Shown: positions 33,814 to 43,533 of the stretch, in pieces
How the letters are laid out: each line of letters opens with the position of its first letter
Position numbering within the stretch: position 1 is the first letter of the stretch
From: Luteibacter rhizovicinus
GTDB taxonomy: Bacteria; Pseudomonadota; Gammaproteobacteria; Xanthomonadales; Rhodanobacteraceae
Direction of reading: 5' to 3'
NCBI RefSeq assembly: GCF_004342265.1
Contig: NZ_SMCS01000004.1
Coordinates: 62,001 to 126,000, forward strand
DNA length: 64,000 nt
The notes under the pieces: generated by a model
Told to the model about the DNA's origin: nothing
What the model saw: only the letters and a program-made list of their open reading frames with translations
Database searches by the model: none
Translations under genes and position numbers: made by a program

Positions 33814-35031
33814 TCAGGGCTTCCCACCCCGCCGGATAAGCGCCATAACTTCATAGCACGCACCCATCGTGTGGTAATCGGTTTTCCCGGCTGGACTCTT
33901 CTCGTCGTCGTACTTCCTGTTATCGCGCGTAAGAATGCGATACCAGGCACCGTACTTGTGATCGACGAAGTGTTCCCACGAATACGCCCAGATCCTGTCG
34001 TACCACACCGCATAACGCGGCTCGCCGGTGCGATCGTGCAACAGCGCGGCGGCGGCGAGCGATTCGGCCTGAACCCAGAAATACTTGTCGTCGTCGCACA
34101 CATCGCCTTCGGGCGAGAAGCCATAGGCGATGCCGCCGTGCTCGTCGTCCCAGGCATGGGCTAGTGCTTTGTCGAAGAAATGCTGTGCCGTCGGTACTAG
34201 CCAGTCGATCGACTGGCCACGCTTGGTCGTATAACGATCCAGCATCAGCAGCAGCTTCGCCCATTCGGTCTGATGGCCGGGCTGGAATCCCCACGGGCGG
34301 AACAGATGTTTGGGATTGTCGAGGTTGTACTTCCAGTCGACGTTCCAGTGAATGTCGTAATGCTCCCAGATCAGCCCGTTGCCGAGCTTTGCCTGACGCT
34401 GCGTCATGTTGTCGGCGAGCAGCAGCGCGCGATCGAGATAACGGTCGTTACCCGTTGCCTCGTAAGCGGCGATCATCGCCTCGCACGTGTGCATATTGGC
34501 GTTCTGGCCGCGATAGCCCGAGAAATTCCAGTGCTTGTCGGCTTCGTCCTTGTACAGGCCGTATGCGGGGTCCCAGTAGCGCTTTTCGAACAGGTCCCAG
34601 GTTTCGTCCATCCATGCGGCGGCTTCGGTAATGCCGGCTTTCACGCCGCAGGAATACGCCAGCAGGACGAAGGCCACGCCGTAGCAATGATAGGTTTCGT
34701 CCTCGGGCTTGCCGGACTCGATGGTCCACGCGTAACCGCCGGTTTCGGGATTGCGGTGGACTTCGCGCAGATACTTCAGGCCATGCCGGGCGGCTTCGAC
34801 GTCCTCGGCCTTGCCGAACTCGATAGCCGCCATCGCGTGATTGAAAACGAAACGCGTGCTGCTGACCAGATGACGGTGCGTGCGGTTGTACACGCTGCCG
34901 TCGTCTTTGAAGTACTGGAGGAAACCACCCGCCGGATCGATCTCGTTGGGCTTGTAGAACGCCATCGTTTTGGCGATGTGCGCACGAAGGACATCGGCGG
35001 AGCGGAAATCGGGAAGAGGTACGGTTGTCAT
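33814..35031 (-). CDS. AGE-family sugar isomerase (probable D-mannose isomerase)
   Basis: A 405-residue (alpha/alpha)6-barrel enzyme of the N-acylglucosamine 2-epimerase family. Conserved segments include PGHQTEWAKLLLMLDR with the active-site His, RGQNANMHTCEAMIAAYEATG and a terminal YHTMGACYEV. Family members interconvert mannose and fructose, epimerise cellobiose, or act on N-acylglucosamine. Next to a fructokinase, a sugar permease and an alpha-mannosidase, mannose-fructose isomerisation is the best reading. Its ATG overlaps the fructokinase stop (ATGA). The start at 35031 begins MTTVPLPDFRSAD; the longer upstream frame is not supported. Confidence 0.87.
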   Translation of the reverse strand: MTTVPLPDFRSADVLRAHIAKTMAFYKPNEIDPAGGFLQYFKDDGSVYNRTHRHLVSSTRFVFNHAMAAIEFGKAEDVEAARHGLKYLREVHRNPETGGYAWTIESGKPEDETYHCYGVAFVLLAYSCGVKAGITEAAAWMDETWDLFEKRYWDPAYGLYKDEADKHWNFSGYRGQNANMHTCEAMIAAYEATGNDRYLDRALLLADNMTQRQAKLGNGLIWEHYDIHWNVDWKYNLDNPKHLFRPWGFQPGHQTEWAKLLLMLDRYTTKRGQSIDWLVPTAQHFFDKALAHAWDDEHGGIAYGFSPEGDVCDDDKYFWVQAESLAAAALLHDRTGEPRYAVWYDRIWAYSWEHFVDHKYGAWYRILTRDNRKYDDEKSPAGKTDYHTMGACYEVMALIRRGGKP

Positions 35032-36008
35032 GTGTGTTTCTCCATGAAGGCGCGTACTTCGGCCTGATCGGGGATGGCCGTGAACGAGCCCTTGCGGGTG
35101 ACCGTGATCGCGCCGCACGCGGCGGCGAAACGCAGCAGGTCGTGGAAGCGCGACGTGTCGGCGAGCAGCCCGGACAACGTTTCGCGCGTGATTTTTTCGT
35201 CGGTCAGACGGCTCAGCAAGCCGCCGACGAAGGCATCGCCCGCCGCTGTCGCATCGACGGTCGTGACGGGCCAGCCGGGGATCGTGCCGCGTCCGTCGCG
35301 GGTGAACCAGAGCATCGGTTCGCTACCGTCGGTCACGAGCAGCACCTTCGCTTCGCCACGCCACAAGCGGGCAAGCAGTGCATCGTCGGAACCGGCGCCC
35401 GCATGGATGAAGGCGAACTCCTCGGCACTGAGTTTCACGATGTCGGCTTCGAGCAGCGCGTTCCACAAGCGCGGCATCGGTGCTTCGTCGCGCGGCCAGA
35501 GTGCAGGGCGCAGATTCATGTCGAAACTGACCAGCGCACCCGCGGCGCGGGCACGGCGCATGCCGTCGATGGTGGTGTCGGCGATAGCCGCTTCCGTCAG
35601 GCTGTTCGAGCAGACATGGAAGATGGCCACATCGTCGAACGTCTCCGCACGGAAGTGTTCCGGACGGAAAAGCAGGTCGGCGGCTGGCGGACGATAAAAG
35701 CTGAAACTGCGCTCGCCGAGTTCGTCGAGCGCGACGAAGGCAAGTGCGGTACGCGCCTCGTCGGTGCGCACGACATCGACCGTGCCGACGCCGAGTTCGT
35801 CGAGACTCTTCAGCAGGAAATCGCCGAACATGTCGCGGCTGAGCATGCCCGCGAAACGCGAGCGGGCGCCCAGGCGAGCGGCCGCGACAGCGACATTGGC
35901 GGGAGCGCCGCCGGCAAAGGGAACGAATGCAGGCGGCTGGTTGCCGCCAGCTTGCGGCTGCGCGTGAAAGTCGATCAGCGCTTCGCCGAAGCAAAGAATG
36001 GATGCCAT
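35028..36008 (-). CDS. PfkB-family fructokinase
   Basis: A 326-residue ribokinase-fold sugar kinase. The start ILCFGEALIDFHAQ and FVPFAGGAPANVAVAAARLG form the substrate-binding lid region; DATAAGDAFVGGLL near residue 247 carries the catalytic Asp and anion hole, with Ala where DTxGAGD is usual. By context it phosphorylates fructose made by the AGE isomerase to fructose-6-phosphate. Four-base overlap with the isomerase gene. Confidence 0.88.
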   Translation of the reverse strand: MASILCFGEALIDFHAQPQAGGNQPPAFVPFAGGAPANVAVAAARLGARSRFAGMLSRDMFGDFLLKSLDELGVGTVDVVRTDEARTALAFVALDELGERSFSFYRPPAADLLFRPEHFRAETFDDVAIFHVCSNSLTEAAIADTTIDGMRRARAAGALVSFDMNLRPALWPRDEAPMPRLWNALLEADIVKLSAEEFAFIHAGAGSDDALLARLWRGEAKVLLVTDGSEPMLWFTRDGRGTIPGWPVTTVDATAAGDAFVGGLLSRLTDEKITRETLSGLLADTSRFHDLLRFAAACGAITVTRKGSFTAIPDQAEVRAFMEKHT

Positions 36009-36083
36009 GCGATTGAAGCCTGTCCTATGGCGAGGAAACTGCGCGACGGCCGGTCGAATGCCGGCCGTCGCCAGACGTGATGG

Positions 36084-37403
36084 TCAGTGCGTGGTGGTGG
36101 GGACCGCACGAACCTTGGAGCCGCTGAATCCGTAGAACACGATGTACGCGTAACCGATGAGCGGAATGAAGAAGGCGTGCTGCACGCCGATGTGGTCGGC
36201 GAAGAGACCCTGGATATAGGGCATCAGCGCACCACCGACGATCGCCATGATCAGCAGGCTGGACGCCTTGCCGGTCAGGGGGCCGAGACCCTCGATACCC
36301 AGCGAGAAGATCGTCGGGAACATGATCGAGTTGAACAGGCCGATGGCCACGACGCTGTAAACCGCCACCATGCCGGTTGTCGTCATGGTGGTCAGCAGCA
36401 GCACGAGGTTGATGATGGCGAACAGGCCAAGCAGCAGGCGCGGCGAGACCTTGACCAGCAGGGCCGAGCCGATGAAGCGACCGATCATCGCCAGCGTCCA
36501 GTACGCCGAAACGTAGTGGGTGGCTTCCTTCTCGCTGAAATTGCCGATCTCCGGCATGTGCAGGTAGTTGACCAGGAAGCTGCCGATCGATACTTCAGAG
36601 CCCACGTAGAAGAAGATGCCCAGCACGCCGAAGAACACATGCGGATAGCGCAGGGCGTCCTTCAGTGTGTGCTTCGAGGTGTCGGCCTTCTCGGTGGACT
36701 CTTCCAGTGCCGGCAGGCGGAACAGCCAGACGAAGATAGCTAGCAGGAACAGCACGACGGCGAGGCCGAGGTACGGGCCCTGTACCGAGCTGGCTTCCTG
36801 CGCGCGGTAGGCCGCCTGTTCGACGGCCGACATCTGGGAGACTTCGTCGCCGCTCTTGACTGTATTGGCCAGGATCAGCAAGCCGCCGAAGATCGGGGCA
36901 ATGGCCGTACCGGCGGAGTTGAGCGCCTGGGCCAGCGTGAGACGGCTGGAGCTGGTGCGCTCGGGTCCGAGCAGGGCGACATACGGGTTGGCTGCGACCT
37001 GGAGCACCGTGATGCCGGTGGCCAGGACGAACAGCGCGCCGAGGAACGCCTCGTAATTATGCAGCGCGGCGGCCGGCCAGAAGCCGAGTGCGCCGATACC
37101 CGCGATGGCCAGACCGGCCACGATGCCCTTCTTGTAGCCGAGCGCCGCGACCAGACGGCCGGACGGCAACGACATCAGGAAGTACGCGCCGAAGAAGGTG
37201 AACTGGATGAGCATGACGCGCGCATAGCTCAGTTCGAACACGGCTTTCAGGTGGGGAATCAGGATGTCGTTCAGGCAGGTAAGAAAACCCCACATGAAGA
37301 AGATCGTGGTCATCACGCCAAGGGCGAGAGGGAAGTAGGTGTAACGGGTGTCGCCAGCCTTGGCGGACGACGCGGGCGGTGTTGGCGCGGAAGCAATAGC
37401 CAT
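36084..37403 (-). CDS. FucP-type sugar:H+ symporter (MFS)
   Basis: A 439-residue major facilitator of the fucose/glucose-galactose permease family. Start TYFPLALGVMTTIFFMWGFLTCLNDILIPHLK is characteristic, with the Asp/Asn pair used in proton coupling and sugar recognition. Twelve membrane helices are visible and length equals FucP. Located 17 bases after the LacI-family gene and upstream of fructokinase and isomerase, it probably imports mannose or fructose. The 539-codon open frame overextends at the 5' end; 37403 is the real start. Confidence 0.9.
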   Translation of the reverse strand: MAIASAPTPPASSAKAGDTRYTYFPLALGVMTTIFFMWGFLTCLNDILIPHLKAVFELSYARVMLIQFTFFGAYFLMSLPSGRLVAALGYKKGIVAGLAIAGIGALGFWPAAALHNYEAFLGALFVLATGITVLQVAANPYVALLGPERTSSSRLTLAQALNSAGTAIAPIFGGLLILANTVKSGDEVSQMSAVEQAAYRAQEASSVQGPYLGLAVVLFLLAIFVWLFRLPALEESTEKADTSKHTLKDALRYPHVFFGVLGIFFYVGSEVSIGSFLVNYLHMPEIGNFSEKEATHYVSAYWTLAMIGRFIGSALLVKVSPRLLLGLFAIINLVLLLTTMTTTGMVAVYSVVAIGLFNSIMFPTIFSLGIEGLGPLTGKASSLLIMAIVGGALMPYIQGLFADHIGVQHAFFIPLIGYAYIVFYGFSGSKVRAVPTTTH

Positions 37404-37420
37404 GAGGCGCTCCGTTGGGG

Positions 37421-38470
37421 TCAGGAAGAATGGGGTGCGCAGCTGCTTTCGCGAATCACCAGCTGCACGGGCGCGATGGTGTGGCCCGGTGCCGCGTCTG
37501 GATTGGAAAGTCTGCTCAGGATGAGTTCTGCCGCCTGCCTGCCGCGACCGCGTGGATCGACGGCGATGGTGGTAAGAGGCGGGACGCTGACGGAAGCCTC
37601 GGCGACATCGTCGAAGCCGGTGAGGGCGAAATCCTCGCCCGGACGCCGTCCACGCCGGGTGAGGCCAAGCATCAGGCCAAGCGCGACGGCGTCGTTGTAG
37701 CAAACCGCGGCCGTGGGGGCGGGATCGCGCAGGAAGAGCGCGCCCGTCTGCCGGGCGGCTTCGAGGCGTGTGGGAGCGCTTTCGATCAGCCAGGCGGGGT
37801 CGATGGGGAGTCCCGCATCGCGCATGGCGCCGGTATAGCCGCGGCGGCGTTGCTCCACGGAGCTGGAGTCGCGGTGGCCGCCGAAGAAAGCGATGCGCTG
37901 GTGGCCCAGGCCGATGAGATGTTCGGTGGCGAGGCGGGCGCCACGCTCGTTGTCCATTTCCAGCGTGTCCCAGCGATGTTCGCCCTGGGCGTCGGGCAGT
38001 TCGCGGTTGAAGACCAGCAGGGGCGTATGGACGCCGACCGCGGCAAGCACGCGTTCGCCTTCGCTGCCCTCGGCGGGCGAGAGAATGATGCCCGCCGGAC
38101 CGTGTTCGACCAGCGAGTTGAGTACCGCCTGCTGGCGCTCGGGCGATTCGCCCGTATTGCCCAGCAGGGTGACGAAGCCGGCGCGGCCCAGCGCTTCGTC
38201 GGCACCTGCCGCGAATTCGGCGAAGAAGGGGTTGCCCAGGTCGTTGACGACCAGGCCGATGCTGGACGAGGTTCGGCGGCGCAGGTTGGCCGCGGCGCGG
38301 TTGTACACGTAGCCCTGCCGCTTCAGTTCGGCCTCGACCCTGGCCCGTGTGGCTGAATTGACCAGCGGACTGCCGCGGAGTACCAGCGAGACGGTGGCAC
38401 GCGAAACGTCACACCCCAGCGCGATATCGGCGAGGGTGACCTTGCGGCGCTGCGGGGGTGGCTTGGGCAT
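37421..38470 (-). CDS. LacI-family transcriptional regulator of the mannose locus
   Basis: A 349-residue repressor: helix-turn-helix VTLADIALGCDVSRATVSLVLRG at residues 11-33, hinge helix with NRAAANLRRR, then the periplasmic-binding-protein-like effector domain (IGLVVNDLGNPFF). It is first in the operon with the permease, kinase and isomerase and faces the GH92 gene across 161 bases, so it probably controls both directions with mannose or a phosphorylated sugar as effector. Confidence 0.92.
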   Translation of the reverse strand: MPKPPPQRRKVTLADIALGCDVSRATVSLVLRGSPLVNSATRARVEAELKRQGYVYNRAAANLRRRTSSSIGLVVNDLGNPFFAEFAAGADEALGRAGFVTLLGNTGESPERQQAVLNSLVEHGPAGIILSPAEGSEGERVLAAVGVHTPLLVFNRELPDAQGEHRWDTLEMDNERGARLATEHLIGLGHQRIAFFGGHRDSSSVEQRRRGYTGAMRDAGLPIDPAWLIESAPTRLEAARQTGALFLRDPAPTAAVCYNDAVALGLMLGLTRRGRRPGEDFALTGFDDVAEASVSVPPLTTIAVDPRGRGRQAAELILSRLSNPDAAPGHTIAPVQLVIRESSCAPHSS

Positions 38471-38608
38471 CGGCTCGTTCCTTCAAACGATCTAAATCCG
38501 GGCGATCATCGCTCGGGACGGCAAACAAGGCATCACGCACTGCAACATGCATCGGCGAAGCAAGTTTGATAGCTTCAGTCCGTTTATCACGATCCAAATC
38601 CTTTGTAA

Positions 38609-38619
38609 CGATCCGATCG
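38609..38619. promoter_or_regulatory. Candidate LacI-family operator
   Basis: The 11-base palindrome cgatccgatcg lies between the LacI-family and GH92 genes, just before the GH92 ribosome site (gagggga). LacI-family operators are usually centred CpG palindromes, and this one is centred C, so the assignment is weak. Confidence 0.25.
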
Positions 38620-38631
38620 AGGGGAAGCCGA

Positions 38632-40974
38632 ATGTCGAAGTTCATCCGTCTGCGTCGTGGCCTGCTGGCCGCGGCGCTGTCCGTCCCCTTCGCGGCCGGG
38701 GTCGCGGCGGCCGGCAAGCCAGTGAGCGCCTGGTCCGCGGTCGACCCCATGGTGGGCACGGGTGGCGACGGACATACCTTCCCAGGCGCCACGGTGCCCT
38801 TCGGCATGATCCAGCTCAGTCCCGACACGGCCATGCCCGACTTCAAGCACGCCTATAAGTGGGCGGCCGGTTATCAGTACGGGGACAGCAGCATCCTCGG
38901 TTTTTCGCATACCCACTTCTCCGGCAGCGGACATTCGGACCTGGGTGACGTACTGGTGATGCCGATCGCCGGCGACGTGCGGCTGGACCCCGGTACCCCG
39001 GACCAACCGGGCAGTGGCTATCGGTCGCGCTTCGATCACAAGAGCGAGAAAGCCGAGGCAGGTTACTACGCGGTCACGCTGGCCGACTATGGCATTCGCG
39101 CGGAACTGACCGCGGGGACGCGCGTGGGCTGGCATCGCTACGCCTTCCCGAAGGGCAAGCCGGCCCACGTGCTGATGGATCTTCGTCCCAGCATTTACGA
39201 CTACGACGGCAAGGTCCTGTGGGCGAGCCTGCGCGTTCGCGCCGACGGTACGGTGACCGGCGGTCGTTCGACCCGCGGCTGGGCGCCGGGTCGGCAGCTC
39301 TTCTTCGCCATGCGTTTCAATCAGCCGATGACCTCGCGCATGCTCTACAACCGCGAGAAGGACATCGTCTATCACGGCTTCGGCGGCCCCGGAAATCGCG
39401 CGGAAGACCGCGACGGGCAGACCGGCCGGGCGCTGGAGGGTGTGTTCGACTTCGGGCCGCTCGATAAGCCGTTGATCGTGAAGGTCGCCGTGTCCTCGGT
39501 CAGCGAGGACAACGCGATCGCCAATCTCGACAAGGATGGCGCCGGTTTCGACTTCGACGCCCGTCGCGCCGAAGCGCGCGGGGCGTGGGAAAAGGCGCTG
39601 GCCACGGTCGATGTCGACGCTCCGGCGAAGACGCGCGAGACGTTCTACACGGCCCTGTATCACGCGATGATCGCACCGGGTCTGTCCATGGACGTCAATG
39701 GCGAATATCGCGGTCCGGACAACCAGGTGCATACGGCGAAGGGCTTCGACTTCTATTCCACGTGGTCGCTGTGGGACGTGTTCCGCGCGCAGCAGCCGTT
39801 GATGACCCTGCTCCAGCCGGCAAAGAGCAACGATTTCGTCAGTTCGCTGATTGCCTCGCAGCAATCCAGTCCGTTCGGCATCCTGCCCGTGTGGGCGTAC
39901 CAGGGCATGGAGACGTGGTGCATGATCGGCTACCACGCCGTCCCCGTGATCGCCGATGCCTATATGAAGGGCATCCGCGGTTACGACGCCAAGGCCGCGC
40001 TCGATGCCATGGTGGCCAGTGCGTCCTATGGTCCGTACGGTGGCCTCGACGACTATATGAAGCTCGGTTACGTGCCGATCGACCGTCAGCCGGAAGCCGC
40101 GTCGAAGACGGTCGAATACGCATACGACGACTGGTCGCTGGCGCAGATGGCCCGCGCCATGGGACAGAACGACGTCGCCGATACGTTCACGAAGCGCGCC
40201 GGTAACTGGCGCAACAGCTTCGATACGAAAACCGGCTTCGTGCGTGCGCGCAAATCCGACGGGGCCTTCCGCGAGCCGTTCGATCCGGGGCAGGCCGGTT
40301 ACGGCAGCGACTTCACCGAAGGCAATGCGTACCAGTATTCCTGGTTCGTGCCGCAGGACATCGCGGGCCTGGTCACCGCGCTGGGTGGCGAGGACAACTT
40401 CGTGAAGAAGCTCGACGAGGTATTCGACGCGAAGGTCGATCCGAAAGCGTTCGCGCACGTCGAAGACATTACCGGCCTGATCGGCTGGTATGCGCACGGC
40501 AACGAGCCGAGCCATCACATGGCTTATCTGTACGATTTCGCGGGTCAGCCGTGGAAGACGCAGGAACGCCTGAAGACGGTCATGGACACCCAGTACACGC
40601 CCACGCCGACCGGACTGGTGGGTAACGACGACCTGGGCCAGATGTCGGCTTGGTATGTGTTCACGGCGATGGGCTTCTATCCGGTCACGCCGGCCAGCAA
40701 CGAATACGTCATTGGTCGCCCCTTCGTGAACAAGGTGACGCTGAATCTTCCGGGCGGCAAGCGTTTCACCGTGTCCGCCGAGCATCTGGATGCGTCGCAT
40801 CCGTATGTGGGGCAGGTCACGTTGAACGGCAAGCCGCTCGATCGCACGTATGTGCGGCATGAGGAAATCGTTGCGGGTGGCGAACTGAAATTCACGATGC
40901 AGGCGCAGCCGAATAAGACTTGGGGTACCGCGCCTTCCGCACGGCCGTCGTCGATGTCGAAGGTCGCGCCGTAA
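38632..40974 (+). CDS. GH92 family exo-alpha-mannosidase
   Basis: A 780-residue exported glycoside hydrolase; the signal peptide ends near VAAAG. The family start VDPMVGTGGDGHTFPGATVPFGM forms part of the N-terminal beta-sandwich, and the catalytic (alpha/alpha)6 domain carries GNEPSHH with the general acid Glu625 and GNDDLGQMSAWYVF with the general base Asp pair (666-667). GH92 enzymes release mannose from alpha-1,2 and related mannosides in a calcium-dependent inverting mechanism. The start at 38632 has a GAGGGGA ribosome site; the frame upstream overlaps the regulator gene. Confidence 0.93.
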   Translation: MSKFIRLRRGLLAAALSVPFAAGVAAAGKPVSAWSAVDPMVGTGGDGHTFPGATVPFGMIQLSPDTAMPDFKHAYKWAAGYQYGDSSILGFSHTHFSGSGHSDLGDVLVMPIAGDVRLDPGTPDQPGSGYRSRFDHKSEKAEAGYYAVTLADYGIRAELTAGTRVGWHRYAFPKGKPAHVLMDLRPSIYDYDGKVLWASLRVRADGTVTGGRSTRGWAPGRQLFFAMRFNQPMTSRMLYNREKDIVYHGFGGPGNRAEDRDGQTGRALEGVFDFGPLDKPLIVKVAVSSVSEDNAIANLDKDGAGFDFDARRAEARGAWEKALATVDVDAPAKTRETFYTALYHAMIAPGLSMDVNGEYRGPDNQVHTAKGFDFYSTWSLWDVFRAQQPLMTLLQPAKSNDFVSSLIASQQSSPFGILPVWAYQGMETWCMIGYHAVPVIADAYMKGIRGYDAKAALDAMVASASYGPYGGLDDYMKLGYVPIDRQPEAASKTVEYAYDDWSLAQMARAMGQNDVADTFTKRAGNWRNSFDTKTGFVRARKSDGAFREPFDPGQAGYGSDFTEGNAYQYSWFVPQDIAGLVTALGGEDNFVKKLDEVFDAKVDPKAFAHVEDITGLIGWYAHGNEPSHHMAYLYDFAGQPWKTQERLKTVMDTQYTPTPTGLVGNDDLGQMSAWYVFTAMGFYPVTPASNEYVIGRPFVNKVTLNLPGGKRFTVSAEHLDASHPYVGQVTLNGKPLDRTYVRHEEIVAGGELKFTMQAQPNKTWGTAPSARPSSMSKVAP

Positions 40975-41028
40975 TTAGTTGGGGTTTCTGCGTCGCCGCT
41001 CCCACCCCTCACGACGGTTTCACGCCAC

Positions 41029-41058
41029 GTCCTGCAAAAAGCACGCCTCCTGCAGGAC
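41029..41058. terminator. Inverted repeat after the GH92 gene
   Basis: gtcctgca (41029-41036) and tgcaggac (41051-41058) form an 8-base-pair stem with 14-base loop, 55 bases after the GH92 stop. Possible terminator without a clear T-run. Confidence 0.35.
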
Positions 41059-41238
41059 AGGCGCACACTCGCTCCCGGTCGCATTCCGTTAAATCGGACG
41101 CGTCCGGGGTAAGCGAAGGGGCGCCTGTTGCATCGATTCCGAGGCCTCCGTGACCGTCCCGTCAACAGCATGCACGCGCGAAGCGTGCCAGAATGCGTGT
41201 CCGTCCCGGGCAGGAAGGGCTGTGAGGGTAGTGGTCGC

Positions 41239-43038
41239 ATGATCCAACGTATCGGACTGCGCTGGCGCATGGCCGGCCTGCTGGTCGCCGTCGTGGTGAT
41301 CGTGGGGCTTCCCTATATCGTGACGCGCTCCAGCGCCGACGATGCACTCGTTTCGCGCGACTGGGTTACGCATACCGCCGAGGTCAAGACCAGCGTCTAT
41401 CGCCTCGAAGCCGCCCTGCGCGATAACGAAGCGGCCGTCTACACCATGCTTGCGCCGGGTGCCGTCGTCGATCCCGTGCTGGAAGATCGCGCCGTAGGCG
41501 CGCGAAAGGTCGTTCCCGGCGTTCTCGGCAACCTGCGCGACATGATGCGCGACAATCCTTCGCAGATGACGCGTCTTGGCGCGCTGGAGGCCGTGGCGAA
41601 CGGCCGCATCGTACTGATGGATCAGGCACTCAAGCGCCTGCATGCCGGCGACCGCACCGGTGCGCTCGAATCGATGGAAGATTCACGCAAGCTCTTCGCC
41701 TTTCGCGATCTGATCTCCCAGGTCGTGGCCGAAGAAGACACCTTGCTCACCGCGCGTCGCGAACGCGCGAACGAACTGGCCACGAATAACCGGCTCGTAC
41801 TGCTGATCGCCGCGCTGGCGCAGATAGCCTTGCTCGGTATCGTCGTCGTCGTTTCCGAGCGGCAGATAGCCATCCGTCTGAATGCCGAATCGAGAATGCA
41901 GGAAGCCGTGCAGCGGTCGCTGCTGATCGTGCAGGCCGTCCGCGAGCCGATCGCCATGCTCGACGACGACCTGCGCACGTTGCTGGTGAACACCGCCTTC
42001 GGCGAGCTCTACGGTATCGACAGCGACCGGGATAGGAACATTCCGCTTCAGGACGTCGGCGACGGTGCCTGGACCGATGGCGCTCTGTTGCAGCGGCTGA
42101 ACGATGTGATAGCGCGCGATCGCGAACTGTGGGACTACGAACTTACCCAGCGCACGGTCGATGGCATCGACCGTTTCGTGGTGATCAACGCCCGTCGCAT
42201 CCATCAGCCCGACAGCAAGAAGCCGGCATTGCTGCTGACGGTAAGCGATATCACCGCGCGTGCGCTGGTCGAGCAGAAGGTCAACGAACTGAACCGTCAG
42301 CTGGAAGGCAAGGTCGAACAGATATCTGACGTGAATCGCGAGCTCGAAGCGTTCAGCTATTCGGTATCGCACGATCTGCGCGCCCCGCTGCGGCATATCT
42401 CCGGTTTCGCCGGCAAGCTGGAAGCCCAGCTGGGGGAAGATGCCGACGAGCGCTCGCGTCATTACATCGACGTCATCAGCAGTTCTTCCCGGCGCATGGC
42501 CCAGTTGATCGACGACCTGCTGGTTTTTTCGCGGCTCGGCCGCGGCGCGTTGCGTCTGCAGCCGGTCGACATGCAGTCGCTGGTCGAAGAAGCGAAGGCG
42601 CTTCTCGAATCGGATACGCAGGAACGACATATCGACTGGCGTATCGCACCGCTGCCCATCGTGATCGGCGACGAAAACATGCTGCGCACGGTCTGGCAGA
42701 ACCTGCTGGGCAATGCGGTGAAATATACGTCTCACCGGGAGCGCGCGCTGATCGAGGTCAAACTCGGCCGCACGGGTGCCGGGGACTACGAATTCACGGT
42801 ATCGGACAACGGTGCCGGTTTCGACATGCAGTACGCGGGCAAACTTTTCGGCGTGTTCCAGCGTCTGCATCGCGCTTCGGAATTTCCCGGCAACGGCATC
42901 GGCCTGGCCAACGTACGCCGCATCATCGCGCGCCACGGCGGACGGACCTGGGCCGATGGCGAAGTCGACCGCGGCGCCACTTTCCACTTTTCACTACCGG
43001 CCTCCGATGTGCCGGGCTCAAGAATGGGTGACACATGA
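41239..43038 (+). CDS. Membrane sensor histidine kinase with CHASE3 and PAS domains
   Basis: A 599-residue kinase: membrane helix (about 12-30), CHASE3-like periplasmic domain with HTAEVKTSVYRLEAALRDNEAAV, second helix (about 190-211), PAS domain (about 230-345), HisKA with His378 in YSVSHDLRAPLRH, and an HATPase with NGAGFDMQYAGKLFGVFQRLH. The histidine-kinase region is of the phytochrome-associated (Cph1-like) subtype that pairs with single-domain receivers. Its stop overlaps the start of the receiver gene (ATGA). Signal unknown. An upstream in-frame start exists, but it would add unstructured residues. Confidence 0.88.
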   Translation: MIQRIGLRWRMAGLLVAVVVIVGLPYIVTRSSADDALVSRDWVTHTAEVKTSVYRLEAALRDNEAAVYTMLAPGAVVDPVLEDRAVGARKVVPGVLGNLRDMMRDNPSQMTRLGALEAVANGRIVLMDQALKRLHAGDRTGALESMEDSRKLFAFRDLISQVVAEEDTLLTARRERANELATNNRLVLLIAALAQIALLGIVVVVSERQIAIRLNAESRMQEAVQRSLLIVQAVREPIAMLDDDLRTLLVNTAFGELYGIDSDRDRNIPLQDVGDGAWTDGALLQRLNDVIARDRELWDYELTQRTVDGIDRFVVINARRIHQPDSKKPALLLTVSDITARALVEQKVNELNRQLEGKVEQISDVNRELEAFSYSVSHDLRAPLRHISGFAGKLEAQLGEDADERSRHYIDVISSSSRRMAQLIDDLLVFSRLGRGALRLQPVDMQSLVEEAKALLESDTQERHIDWRIAPLPIVIGDENMLRTVWQNLLGNAVKYTSHRERALIEVKLGRTGAGDYEFTVSDNGAGFDMQYAGKLFGVFQRLHRASEFPGNGIGLANVRRIIARHGGRTWADGEVDRGATFHFSLPASDVPGSRMGDT

Positions 43039-43481
43039 ACCAACGCGACCTGCGCACCATCCTGCTCGTCGAAGACTCCAGTGCCGACGCCGAAATGGCG
43101 ATGGATGCACTACGCGAGGCCAAGCTCGCCAATCCCATCGTCCATGTCGAGGACGGTGTCGATTGTCTCGACTATATCTATCGTCGCGGCCGCTTCGCCG
43201 ATCGTCCCGAGGGCGATCCCGCCGTCGTGCTGCTCGACATCAAGATGCCGCGAATGGATGGTCTCGAAGTGCTGAAGCAGTTGCGTACGGACGAACAGCG
43301 CCGGCGCCTGCCCGTGGTCATTCTTTCCTCGTCCCGCGAGGAAAGCGATCTGGCGCGGAGCTGGGATCTGGGCGTCAACGCCTATGTGCTGAAGCCCGTC
43401 GACGCGCAGCAATTCTTCACCGCCGTGCAGACGCTCGGTCATTTCTGGGCAGTGCTGAACCAGCGCCCCGATCCCATCTGA
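43035..43481 (+). CDS. Single-domain response regulator (Rcp1-like)
   Basis: A 148-residue receiver domain without output. Acidic pocket VEDS, phosphorylatable Asp68 in VVLLDIKMPRMDG, SSSREE and the Lys in VLKPVD are present. The long loop between beta 2 and alpha 2 (DYIYRRGRFADRPEGDP) is typical of Rcp1-type regulators that serve phytochrome-like kinases. It overlaps the kinase gene by four bases and probably relays phosphate to another protein. Confidence 0.92.
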   Translation: MNQRDLRTILLVEDSSADAEMAMDALREAKLANPIVHVEDGVDCLDYIYRRGRFADRPEGDPAVVLLDIKMPRMDGLEVLKQLRTDEQRRRLPVVILSSSREESDLARSWDLGVNAYVLKPVDAQQFFTAVQTLGHFWAVLNQRPDPI

Positions 43482-43533
43482 ACCACCCCATCCGAACCAG
43501 AGTCACGAGCGGAACGACGAGATCCATACCCAC

